Source: Theocolax elegans (lineage: Eukaryota > Arthropoda > Insecta > Hymenoptera > Cerocephalidae). Taken from it: DNA of 64,000 nt. This document shows, piece after piece, positions 13,006 through 23,262 of this stretch (positions within the stretch are counted from its first letter, which is position 1; the number at the start of each line of letters is the position of its first letter). The position numbers were made by a program, and so were the translations under genes. Under the pieces are notes generated by a model. That model was given only the letters and a program-made list of their open reading frames with translations. It did no database searches and was not told the DNA's origin. Location of the stretch: positions 59,788,910-59,852,909 of the forward strand of contig CM047431.1 of NCBI GenBank assembly GCA_026168455.1. Direction: 5' to 3'.

Positions 13006-13105
13006 ATGAATCAAATGATGATTGATATTGAAGGTGATAAATGTATATTGGCGTGTGATCAAGAGCAACCTATACCATCAACTTCTCGAGGAGATGAAAA
13101 TACTT

Positions 13106-13177
13106 GTCAGCATTTAATTTTTCATATATATTGTTTCTTTATCTAAGATATATGTTTCAATTGGTTGTTTTTTTTAG
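13106..13177 (+). other. Candidate intron 1 in the Polinton polymerase gene (72 nt)
   Basis: Starts GTCAGC and ends in a T-tract plus AG (TTTTTTTTAG). Removing 72 nt keeps the frame and skips an in-frame TAA near 13144 that would otherwise separate an upstream ATG (13006) from the main frame. The donor is weak because it lacks GTAAG or GTGAG. Confidence 0.45.
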
Positions 13178-13339
13178 CTGCTAAACGTGTGAGTACTCAG
13201 TTGATGGGTTCAATTGACATGGGGGTCCGCAAAAGGAAACATTACAGTGATAGTAGTACCAGTAGCAACACTAGTAGTACAGATTCATCCACTGACAATA
13301 GTACTAGTACAGATGAAGAAGAAGAAGAACAACAACAAC

Positions 13340-13405
13340 GTAAGAAACAAGTTATTTTCATATTGTTAGTTTTTTATATATACGTAAATGTGAATAATCT
13401 TACAG
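13340..13405 (+). other. Candidate intron 2 in the Polinton polymerase gene (66 nt)
   Basis: Donor GTAAGAAAC and acceptor TCTTACAG are both good. The 66 nt are AT-rich, contain no stop, and if unspliced would insert an odd hydrophobic segment (FILLVFYIYV) into a hydrophilic linker, which supports splicing. Confidence 0.6.
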
Positions 13406-16400
13406 GAGGATCTTTTCAGTCTGGTAAAGGATTGCCATACGCTCGGTTTGTTATTGAAAAGGAGACGAAACGTTACTACCAACGCTTTGGATATGAAGGG
13501 AGAGAAATCAGAGGGGTGATCCCCCAATCACCAGCTAATACTGATGTTTCTGCATGGTTAGAAGATTGTATACGAGATCTACATGGCTATCTTTGTGAAC
13601 GAAGTGCACCAGCGGACTTCATTGGTGTGACAATTAATTCCGAACAATTTAACCATGGTCCTCTTTGGCTGTCATTCAGACCAATACGAAATTTCCTCGT
13701 TGCTGACTTGTGGGAGTTGATATACAGTGCCTTACAAAGTGCTAATGATTTCAATGGTAATGAGGTACTATCGGTGAATTGTGCTATTGTTAGAGGTGCA
13801 GCGGGCCGTGGACGAGTGCGTTTAACCGAAGAATCGGTGAATAAAAAATCCATATTGACAATTACTAATAATGATAATTTGTGCCTACCACGAAGTTTGG
13901 TTGCTGCCTGCGCATACGCTATCAGAGGCCAAATACGTACAGGGGAACTTTATAGATATTGGAACTTGATTCGTTCAAGTGCAGGAACAACTCAAAGAAA
14001 TGCTGCCACAGAGCTTCTAAATTTGGCCAACGTTCAAGTACCAATTGAAGGGTGTAGTCTTGCGGAAATCCAAAAGTTTCAAGATTTCTTTGCTACTCGA
14101 GCTACGGCGATAGTGGTATACAATTTTTCATCTTTCGCGCGGGGTACCCCACCGATATACGATGGTTCGCGATTGGTCGACGCGGTAACACACATACTGC
14201 GAATAATGTATTACGAACATACAAATCATTATCAACCAATTCTTAATCTTGTAGGAGCAAGTGATAGTAGGGGGTACTGTATACCATGCAACAAAAGTTA
14301 TTGGCGCGCCGAAGAGCATCGATGTTCCAACAAGTGCTACAAATGTATGTTGTCACCACCGCGCAGTACAACGGGAGAACCTAAAAAGTGTAACAGTTGT
14401 TTCAGACTATTTTTCGATAATAGATGTTTGGAAAACCATGCTAAAACAGGATCTTACAATAAAACTTCCAGTGTTTGTAATAATATTAAACTTTGTCAAA
14501 TTTGTTTTAAAATAATAAACAGAAAAGAGACACACGTATGCGGACTGTCATTTTGTAAAACTTGCAAAGCGCTAATGCCTGTTAAACATCTGTGTTACGT
14601 TCAACCTATCAAAATACACAACATGCTAAACCAATTTTGTTTCTTTTCTACGATTTTGAAACTCAACAATCCTTACCTGTGTTAGGTGATGAGGATAGAA
14701 AAATACACGTGCCAAACTTATGTGTGGTGCAACAAGTGTGTACATACTGTTTGGATGAAAAAGACATTTCAGTCAGATGTGAGATGTGTGGCATTCGTGA
14801 GTATGTGTTTAATCGCGAACCAGTAAGACAGATAGTCGATCTTGCCTTAACACCGAGAAAACATTTTCAACAAGTTGTTTGCATAGCACACAACTCACAA
14901 GGAGTCGACGTACAATTTATATTCAAATATATTGTGGAAAAATTTAACAAAGGTCGAGCCATCTATAGTTATGAACGGTTCAAAAATTATTTTAATGGAA
15001 GTTCTACAAACAAAATTTGTCGACAGTTTAAATTACTTCCACATGCCGATGAGTAGTTTACCCAAAGCCTACGGACTACCCGAATTGGAAAAAGGTGTTT
15101 TTCCACATTTGTTCAATACAGTGGAGAATCAGACGTACGAAGGTTCTCTACCACCTCTCGCAATGTATTCACCCGATACTATGAGTATCAATGAACGAGA
15201 GAAATTTTTAAAATGGTGTGAGGAACAAATTCAATGTGATTACATTTTTAATTTTCAAAATGAATTTTTAAAATATTGCAAACAAGATGTGACGATTTTA
15301 AGACTAGCGTGTTTGGCTTATCGGAAAATGTTCATAAAATTTGGTGTAGATCCATTTTCCGAGTGTACGACTATAGCTTCGTCTTGTATGCGAGTTTTCA
15401 GAAAAACGTTTCTGAAAAAAAACCAAATAGGAATTGTACCATTGGAAGGTTACCGGCTACAAGACAATCAGTCTAAAATTGCCTTAAACTGGCTTTCATG
15501 GATGGAGCAACGTGTGCTTCATCGAGATGTTAATTACGCAGGACGGTGTCGAGAAACGAGACTATCGGAAAATATCCTGGTTGACGGTTACTGTGCATCA
15601 CAAGTCAATGAAGACAATCATCGTGGTATTGTACTTCAATTTCACGGGTGTTTTTGGCACGGTTGTCCTCGCTGTTACCGAATAAACAGAGACACTGTTA
15701 TGACGAACGGCGAGTCAATGGATACCAGATACGAGAGGACACTGACAATCAGTCATAAATTAAAAATCGCCAATTATTGTGTTATTGAAAAATGGGAGTG
15801 TGAATTCAAAAAGGAAATCGAACATAATGAGGAGCTTAAGAATTTTGTTCATCAAAATGAAGTGAACATAAAGCGAAAACCTCTTAACCCACGAGATGCA
15901 TTTTTTGGCGGGCGTACTGGTAATATTGTCAAAATATATGATTGTCAGATTGGAGAAAAGATCAGATACGTTGATGTGTGTTCTCTATACCCATACATTT
16001 GTAAACGTGGTAGGTTTCCTATAGGTCACCCAAAAATTTACGTTGGGCAAGAAGAGTGTGCACGGTTAATGGGACCACTTCACGATATCTCTCAAGTTAA
16101 CGGTTTAATCGCATGCGACATTTTACCGCCACAAAATTTATATCACCCCGTACTACCGGTAAAAATGCATGGAAAATTAATATTTTCTCTGTGTAGGACA
16201 TGCTGTGAGCAATTGATACAAAGTGATTGCCCTCATGAAGATCCCAAGGAGCGTATACTGTGTGGAACGTGGGTGTCTGAAGAAGTAAAATCAGCTGTTG
16301 CTCTGGGGTACATAATTGAAACCGTCTATGAAATTTGGCAGTATGAAATGACGGAATACAACCAACATGAAAAAAAGGGTGGTATTTTTGCCGAATATAT

Positions 16401-17292
16401 TAATGAGTTTTTCACTCAAAAAACTGCTGCATCAGGATATCCACCGTGTTGTATCACCGAAGAGGATAAAGATCGGTACATTAGAGAATTGAAGCGTGAT
16501 GAAGGGATACGACTAACAAAAGATGACATAAATCTCAATGCGGGACTACGATCTGTGGCAAAACTTTGTCTAAATTCCCTATGGGGTAAATTTGGACAAC
16601 GTGACAATTTGACAAAAACGTGTGTGATAAAAAATGCAGAAACTCTGATGAATTTACTCAATAGCAGTGAGATAGAAGTGAACGGTATAGTACCAGTCAA
16701 CGACGATACTTTGTACGTGAATTGGATGTACCGAGAGGAGGCCAAGGTAGGCTCGGTATCGCCGACAATAGGAAATGTCGTACTTGCAGCATTTACAACA
16801 GCACAAGCGCGTCTCAAACTGTTCGAGTATTTACATACTTTAGGACCTCGGGTTCTATATTACGATACAGATTCAGTGTTTTATGTTAGCAAATATGGTG
16901 AAGTAGAATTACCAATTGGTACGTCACTTGGTAGTTTGACCGATGAACTGACTGCTATGGGTCCCGGTACCTATATAACGACGTTTTTGTCAGGTGGACC
17001 TAAATTTTACGCTTACAAGTGCAGAAAACCAAATGGTGAAGAGGAGTGTATATGTAAGATAAAAGGTTTTCGACTTCATTATGCCAACAGTCAGCTAATT
17101 AATTTTTTGACGATTCGTAAGATGATATCTTTACCAGAGACGGAAATAGCGGTGAACAATTCGACTATACGGAGAACCATATTTCACGACGTCATCACAC
17201 AACATGAGACGAAAACATGCAAAACTGTGTACAGTAAACGGAGATTTACATCGCTCAACAAAAGCTACCCATACAAATATAAGATTGATTAG

Positions 17293-17626
17293 TCGAGCTA
17301 TTCTATAAGACTACGTAGCAGGAAATGCAGCGGTTATTTGATACCTCTTGCACACCCCACCTAGCTGATAGGTGTCACAAGTTCTACCGTTTTCACTTCC
17401 AAAGAGATTACGTTGCTTGGAGGGGGTAAAATTTACTTAAACGTTACAATATATAAGAGAACGGTCTTAACCGATGAGGTGTAGTAGTATAAGCTCTTCA
17501 ACCAGTTGTATAGTTTCACGATTTGTGTCGTTCTCTATAAAAGAAGTACGTATACTTCTCAATAGCGTCATTATCGTTATTCGTACTTTGTAAATTTAAA
17601 ATGTAAAGTTTATGTAATATTTTAAG
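17293..17626. promoter_or_regulatory. Intergenic spacer before the small TRYG protein
   Basis: No gene is visible. ATATATAAGAGAACGG (about 17449-17464) could serve as a TATA-type promoter for the downstream small gene. A second short frame begins at ATG 17627 and stops after 21 codons, immediately upstream of the next gene. Confidence 0.25.
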
Positions 17627-17688
17627 ATGGATTTGGAAACTCTCAATAAAATTGCTATCTACCTACCAAAAAGATCTCGGAGTTGGAG

Positions 17689-17913
17689 ATGAATCATCAC
17701 CACATGGTGACGGCGTTTAAAACTGTCAAGACACGTTATGGATCAAAAATTGTGGCAACTCTAGACGACGAGTTTCAGATATTTCTTCCTTCACGTGTGT
17801 CCGCGGCTCTCATAAACAATTCAAAGTTTTTTGAAAATATAGCGGAAAAAGCTAATAAATTACAATTGTTCTTAAATTATAAAGGGAATAATGCCATTGA
17901 ATTTACAACCTGA
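17689..17913 (+). CDS. Small Polinton-associated protein with VxTRYG motif, unknown function
   Basis: A 74-codon frame starting at ATG 17689. It contains KTVKTRYGSKIV followed by a short acidic turn (LDDE) and FLPSR, then an amphipathic C-terminal half. Short proteins with this TRYG ... FLP pattern are, from memory, common in invertebrate genomes beside PolB-bearing elements; I cannot name a verified function, and an OB-fold, ssDNA-binding role is only a guess. A 21-codon frame starting at 17627 (a different reading frame) ends just upstream and could be the true N terminus if there is a one-base shift near 17685. It sits 334-396 bp downstream of the polymerase on the same strand, consistent with co-membership in the element. 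Confidence 0.5.
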   Translation: MNHHHMVTAFKTVKTRYGSKIVATLDDEFQIFLPSRVSAALINNSKFFENIAEKANKLQLFLNYKGNNAIEFTT

Positions 17914-18994
17914 AGACTCTGTAAAATTAAATATGGAAATAAAATCAAAAGACCAAAAATTGTGTATTTATTTTTAGTAATAAGTTTATCCTTTCAAATC
18001 AACGTATAATGTTGTCACCTTTGACGGATAAAAATGTTATTCTGAACGGAAGTACGAAAAATTTTATTGTCTGGTCAACTTTAATAATCGTATTTATCCA
18101 CTAAAAATTAATTTTTTTTTAATAGTTTATCAATATTTGTAGCTTATCATTATGGATATCTGATTTTAAACGGACAACAACAATATTGTAAAAAATAATC
18201 AGAATCATCGAATTAAGAAATATTAATAAGAGGAGGAAGAAGACAAAAAAATTAAAAAAAGAAAAAAGTTAATATTATTAATATGACTAATACAAGTTCT
18301 AACTTATGTCGATCTTTATTAACGGAAGTACGAAAAATTTTTCGTCGGGTAAACTTTAATAATCGTATTTTTTCACTAAAAATTAATTATTTAATAGTTT
18401 ATTTGTAGTTTATCATTATGGATATCTGATTTTAAACGGACAACACCAATATTGTAAAAAATAAACAGAATCATCGAATTAAGAAATATTAATAAGGGAA
18501 GAAGACAAAAAATTAAAAAAGAAAAAAGTTAATATTATTAATACATTAACGCAAAAATAATCAACAAACTAAAATGAAAAATAATATTAAATATGACTTA
18601 TACAAGTTTTACCTTACGTCGATTTTATTAATAAATCACTTAGAAATGACATATTCCTAAGGAAAGGTAAGGAATTATAATAGGACAAAGTTACTATTTT
18701 TGAGATTGAATATTTAATTTAGGGAAAATCTTTAATAATAATAGAAATAAAGAACATAATTTAAGAAATTTTATAAAATATTTATTCAAAATTTATAATT
18801 ATTTGGTTTTTATTTGAAGACACAGTCATTTTTCTTTTTAATAATAGTGGTGTGTCAAGTTTCTTCTTACAATATTCGCAATAGGGAACAGAATTTTGGT
18901 GATCCATCGATGGGATCGATAGTAAAATTTCCATTTTTACTAAATGTGCCAATTTTGATTGATTAATGAAAGTCTATAATAAAAAATAAGATAT
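17914..18994. repeat. AT-rich Polinton interior with a 276-bp tandem duplication
   Basis: 18045-18320 and 18321 to about 18545 are direct tandem copies, both beginning AACGGAAGTACGAAAAATTT, with small indels between them. The rest to 18994 is AT-rich with no coding signal. Capsid or packaging genes would be expected in this part of a complete element; none is seen. Confidence 0.75.
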
Positions 18995-19970
18995 ACGTGA
19001 AGTGGTCCGATCAAAATTTTAAAATGCACCAAATTTTGGGTATACTTTGCAAATGTTTTTCAGAATACAGAAAAAAATTTTTAGGTACTGGAATCTATTT
19101 GCTCAAAAGTTATTCTAACCTCAAAAAGTGAATTTTTCCATATTTTTTTCAACACCAGCTGGGTTTACCGCTATATAACTCAAAATCTATCAACTTTTAC
19201 TATAGAACATTATATGTAACATTCGTTGCTAATTATATCTAGAATTTATTCTTCTGGGTTAGAATTTCTAATCTCACGGTCAATGTTACATAAACTACAT
19301 GTCAATATTCAACTTAAAAAAAGTGCAAGTGCGCCACCTTTGATTTTTTCATCCAAAAGTCTGAAAGAAAGCTTGGAGCAATACCTTTCAAATGGTCTGT
19401 AGCATTTTTATGGCCTCCAATTCTGTAAAAAGTTATGACAATTTAAAGAAACACGAAATTTTTTTAAAAATTTAAATGGGAATTACTATGTTAATTTTTG
19501 TGAATTTTTTGTCTTTCTTTAAATTGTCATAACTTTTTACAGAATTGGAGGCCATAAAAATGCTACAGACCATTTGAAAGGTATTGCTCCAAGCTTTCTT
19601 TCAGACTTTTGGATGAAAAAATCAAAGGTGACGCACTTGCACTTTTTTCAAGTTGAATATTGACATGTAGTTTATGTAACATTGACCTTGAGATTAGAAA
19701 TTCTAACCCAGAAGAATAAATTCTAGATATAATTAGCAACGAATGTTACATATAAAGTTCTATAGTAAAAGTTGATAGATTTTGAGTTATGTAGCGGTAA
19801 ACCCAGCTGGTGTTGAAAAAAATATGGAAAAATTCACTTTTTGAGGTTAGAATAACTTTTGAGCAAATAGATTCCAGTACCTAAAAATTTTTTTGTGTAT
19901 TCTGAAAAACATTTGCAAAGTGTACCCAAAATTTGGTACATTTTAAAATTTTGATCGGACCACTTCACGT
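18995..19970. mobile_element. Fold-back inverted-repeat element, 976 bp
   Basis: The left arm (from ACGTGAAGTGGTCCGATC) and right arm (ending GATCGGACCACTTCACGT) are reverse complements for roughly 455 bp each, with a short centre near 19452-19511. Only a few mismatches separate the arms. It has no coding capacity. I find no convincing target duplication, so the superfamily is open. It lies inside the Polinton and probably inserted into it. Confidence 0.85.
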
Positions 19971-19980
19971 GGAATATCCC

Positions 19981-21240
19981 AAAAATCATTTTACAATCGC
20001 TCTATAATCAAAAGTGCTATTAAGTAGCAATCGTGTATGTTAAAATTTGTACAAGGATTGCGGTTATAAAATTTAGTTTATCTTTCTTCTCTGAATGATC
20101 CACATAAAACATCATATTATCCTTTGTATAAATAAATAAATAAATAATTAATTTAATAAATCATAACATAAATTAATCAAAAAGCAGTCAATAATAATTA
20201 AAAATTTTTGAGATCGAAATTTGCTAGTCATATCACAGACAGTTTGTAAATCTGATCCAAATCTTTGTAAAATGACATTAATGTAAAAAAAGACACAAAA
20301 AACTTTAACCAATTTTACAGTAACATTATTGAAAAAGTTAAATTGCGGTCGAAATTGTAATAAGTTCCTTTCTTCTTTGAACGTAAGTCAAAACAATATT
20401 GCTGTTTATCTACAGAGGGTATATTAATAATTATGTAATCAATTTACGATCGATATTAAATACCGCATGAAATTTTGAAATTGATAAATAATGAATTTTA
20501 ATAAACAAATAGTAAATATGATTGATAAAAGTGCAATAAATAAGGACCAAATTATCATTAATATTAAGAATTTTTAAGAATTTTAAAAAATAATGACGAG
20601 TAGTGAAGTATTTATAAATATCGACTACTATTTAAAAACTAGAAAAATATTAAAGAAAAACAATAAAGTTTTGAATTTTGTTACGATTTTATTGATTTTA
20701 TTTATTTATTAAATTTTTCAAATATAATTGACTTTAATTACAGTATTAATTAATGATAGTAAATAATCTGTGATATAATCGATATTCAAATTTTTCTGAC
20801 ACGTGTATATCATTAATCTGGTCAAATTGATAAATAAGACAAAAGTATAATGTCGTGTTACAAAGATTTAAATTTTAGCTTTACAAACTGTCTGTGATAT
20901 GAATAACAAATTATGATCTCAAAAATTTTTATCATTATTGACTGCTTTTTGATTAATTTTTGTTATGATGTTGTATTAAATTAATTATTTATACAAAGGA
21001 TAATATGATGTTTTATGTGGATCATTCAGAAAAGAAAGGTAAAATAAATTTTGCTACCGCAATCTTTGTACAAATTTAACATACATGACTGCTACTTACT
21101 AGTGCTTTTGGTTATCGAGCGCTACATTAGAGATAGTATGAATGTTTTAAACATCAAATGTGAGCATTTAATTGACCAATTAGTAAGTAATTCTATAGTA
21201 AATATGAAAGTGATAGTATGATTGTAAAATGATTGTTTTT
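19981..21240. mobile_element. Second inverted-repeat element with arms of about 270 bp
   Basis: 19998-20280 is matched in inverse orientation by about 20855-21123 (landmarks: AGTGCT..AAGTAGCA, GATCCACATAAAACATCAT, GTCTGTGATATGA). The outermost piece AAATCATTTTACAATC (19983-19998) is matched by GATTGTAAAATGATT at 21217-21231, so about 95 bp interrupt the right arm. The centre (20280-20855) is AT-rich with no gene. Confidence 0.75.
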
Positions 21241-22267
21241 AATAAAGGTATAGCCTAATGAGAATTTTTGGACTTCCATCAGAAGGCCGACATTTAAAAA
21301 ATTTTTGCTCACTATAGTCGACGAAAACTCCATTCTTTTAAATAAATGTGAGGACGATAATAACAACAAATTTATATTATAAAAAAATGAAATACTTTTA
21401 ACTTACCGAATTCATTGTAAAATTGTAGATATTCTTCTGAAGTACGATTCAAGATTCTTACACGTCGAAAGCAAAGTGGATCTGAGAATCGTACGTGTAG
21501 TACATATGTACTGATATACTTGATCGCAGACGTGTGCCGCTCTGCGTGAAACCTGATCTCCCGGCTAATTACAACCCCGACAAATTCGTCAATTGCTCGT
21601 CGACTTTAATTTGTGGATTTTAAGTCCATAGGGGGTGGCGAGGGGAGTCTATATACCAAAAATCACCACGATCGGATGATATTTGAGTTTATCGATATCT
21701 ATCGATCTATGCCGATAATCCGTCGATTTCCACGATTTTTTTAAAGTATTCAACTGTACACGGCGTGTGGAACAAAAAGTGTTAACAACTTTTTTCTCTA
21801 CAGCGATTATTTACAATTATCCGTGAATAATTGTTTATACTATTCGGCATTTTGGCCAATAACTCGGTAAATATTGGAGATATCGGGAAAATAACCGAAA
21901 AATCATTTTCTTACGAGAAGAGAATGTGTGCACTATGTTCAATATTCCGTTGCGATAATCAACAAATTCGAATTATTTAAACGTTATTCGATAACAAATT
22001 CATTCGAAGACGTGTGCCGTTCAGCGTGAAACCTGATCACCCGTCTTTATGTCATTGTTTTATTAGTACATATGAACTTACAAGTTTAATGTTTAGTATA
22101 CACAAGTGTTTAAATCTTCATTGTTCTTTTCTTTTTTAATCAGCACTTTTATTTCTCTAATAATATCGTTTTTGTAGTTCTAAAACAACATCCGCTTACA
22201 ATCCTACGTGTAAGAATTTCTTACCTCAGCGGAATGTATTATTATTTTATGTTTTATACTGGGGGGG
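21241..22267. other. Noncoding Polinton interior with a separated direct repeat
   Basis: GCAGACGTGTGCCGCTCTG (from about 21526) and its variant GAAGACGTGTGCCGTTCAG (from about 22006), each followed by CGTGAAACCTGATC, form a direct repeat of about 40 bp some 480 bp apart. Nothing else coding or RNA-like is recognised. Confidence 0.5.
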
Positions 22268-22355
22268 ATGCTAACATAAAAAAAATGTCATTTGTCATAA
22301 TGTGTGTTAAAGCAAATATACAGAGATTCAGTCGAGGCGCATCCACAGTCCCAGC

Positions 22356-22454
22356 ATGCGCCTAATTCGTGCCGCGCATGTACTTTTATTTCCAATGCTG
22401 AATAATTACGTTCAAATGTGCTTATCATCATGCGCTTCGTCGTCGTTGTCGTCT

Positions 22455-22498
<44 letters not shown>

Positions 22499-22966
22499 CT
22501 CGTCGTCTTCGTCGTCGTCGTCGGTATCGTCAACGTCTACGTTAATCGTAGACGTTGTAAACGTATCGGACGACGAATTAACGGCACAGATAAATACAGT
22601 TTTCACCGCCACACCATCACCATCTTCGTCGCCAACGTCGCCAGCACCGTCATCGTGCACCATCGACGTTGAGGTGCTAAGTGACGTTCAGGTAGTGGAC
22701 CGCGAAACCAAGATGGACGTAGTGATGAGTGACGAGGAACCGACTTTAAAGGGTTTCCAAGGAGTCCTTCAGTGCTCCTGCAACCCCTGTTGCTACCACG
22801 TCGCCGTGCACGCACTGTGTCGAAATTCGACAAGTGTAATTTTTGCGGTAAACAATACACCAATTTAGGTAGGAAACCCTATCTAAGCTGGCTTTATTGT
22901 TACGGATGTTACTGTTGGCGGTGTCCGAAATGCCGCAAAAATATAAAGTGCTGCGACGCGTGCTAA
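22356..22966 (+). pseudogene. Ser-rich protein with acidic linker and Cys-rich C terminus, Polinton accessory
   Basis: The frame from 22356 encodes a long Ser tract produced by a (TCG)n repeat (about 22438-22525), then an ordinary acidic segment containing DVVNVSDDEL and VVMSDEEPTL, then a Cys-rich end (CSCNPCC) to 22868. A second frame overlapping it (22772-22966) encodes a denser Cys-rich segment with CNFCG, CYGCYC, CPKC and CCDAC, typical of a zinc-binding module. The natural product may join the acidic frame to the second Cys-rich frame through a frameshift or a small intron; I cannot tell. The opposite strand is open through the same repeat as poly-Asp, which I regard as a shadow. It ends about 200 bp before the right terminal repeat. 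Function unknown; homology not recognised. Confidence 0.4.
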
Positions 22967-23173
22967 AAAAAACAAAAAGAAAAAACAAAAGAACAAAAAA
23001 ACAATTTGTGTGTGTGTGTGTGTGTAAAAACTGTGTGCGCGACAAGTCACCTGGACCGGGTTCAACGTGCCGTGGTAAGGAAAATTTTTTATTAGTTTTA
23101 CTGACATCCCCCCCTGATTACTCCTACCGCCAAATACTCCCCCATCCCTTACCTGGTGCCGCCTCCATTTCAC
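22967..23173. other. Polinton right sub-terminal spacer
   Basis: A-rich stretch, a (GT)n run at about 23007-23025, then a C-rich section (CATCCCCCCCTG and similar, about 23105-23173) mirroring the G-rich left end. Confidence 0.6.
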
Positions 23174-23256
23174 CCCCCACCCCTCGCTATGGAGAGATAC
23201 ACAGAACCCAGGAGTGGGGGTTTGTTGTGTCTCCCCATAGCGAGGGGATAACTACT
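23174..23256 (-). repeat. Polinton right inverted terminal repeat
   Basis: Reverse complement of 11846-11928 with two mismatches (T for C and A for G), ending GGGGATAACTACT directly before the duplicated GATGTA. Confidence 0.93.
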
Positions 23257-23262
23257 GATGTA
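23257..23262 (+). repeat. Target-site duplication of the Polinton, right copy
   Basis: GATGTA, identical to 11840-11845. Reading across one copy of it restores continuous coding of the interrupted retrotransposon, which confirms the insertion point. Confidence 0.9.

Larger units (their letters stand above)
13006..17292 (+). pseudogene. Protein-primed family B DNA polymerase (PolB2) of the Polinton, frameshifted
   Basis: This polymerase would replicate the element from its terminal repeats. The proposed start is ATG 13006. Two short candidate introns (13106-13177 and 13340-13405) both keep frame. A Ser/Thr/Asp-rich linker (about 13225-13335) is followed by an N-terminal region with DNLC (about 13880) and NHYQP (about 14225), suggestive of an OTU-like fold, and several CxxC zinc-ribbon pairs (14275-14560). 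Then come Exo I (YDFET, about 14650), Exo II (HNSQGVD, about 14890), Exo III (YCKQD, about 15275), the Polinton-typical HGCFWHGC segment (about 15645), motif A DVCSLYP (about 15972), motif B LNSLWGK (about 16570) and motif C YDTDS (about 16858). The frame changes near 14600-14625 and returns near 14945-14955, so exonuclease motifs I and II sit in a different frame from the rest. All catalytic residues I looked for are present, so decay is recent or these are assembly errors. Confidence 0.85.
11846..23256 (+). mobile_element. Polinton/Maverick-like element, 11.4 kb, deleted or non-autonomous
   Basis: Polintons (Mavericks) are self-synthesising, virus-like DNA transposons with protein-primed DNA polymerases. 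The evidence here is direct: 83-bp inverted terminal repeats beginning AGTAGTTATCCCC, an exact 6-bp target duplication (GATGTA), and a family B2 DNA polymerase inside. The element splits the coding sequence of an errantivirus-like retrotransposon. Besides the polymerase (13006-17292) I find only a small TRYG-motif protein (17689-17913) and a Ser-rich, Cys-rich frame (22356-22966). No retroviral-type integrase, FtsK/HerA-like ATPase, adenovirus-type protease or double-jelly-roll capsid gene is recognisable. At 11.4 kb it is shorter than the 15-20 kb usual for complete elements, and 18-21.3 kb is occupied by repeats. It is probably an internally deleted, non-autonomous copy. Confidence 0.9.

Noticed and set aside
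18995..19970. A further Transib-like element
   Set aside because: Its termini are not CACWRTG and no 5-bp CGNCG duplication is present.
22412..22663. Minus-strand poly-Asp ORF
   Set aside because: Shadow of the (TCG)n repeat; the plus-strand frame has the more ordinary flanking sequence.
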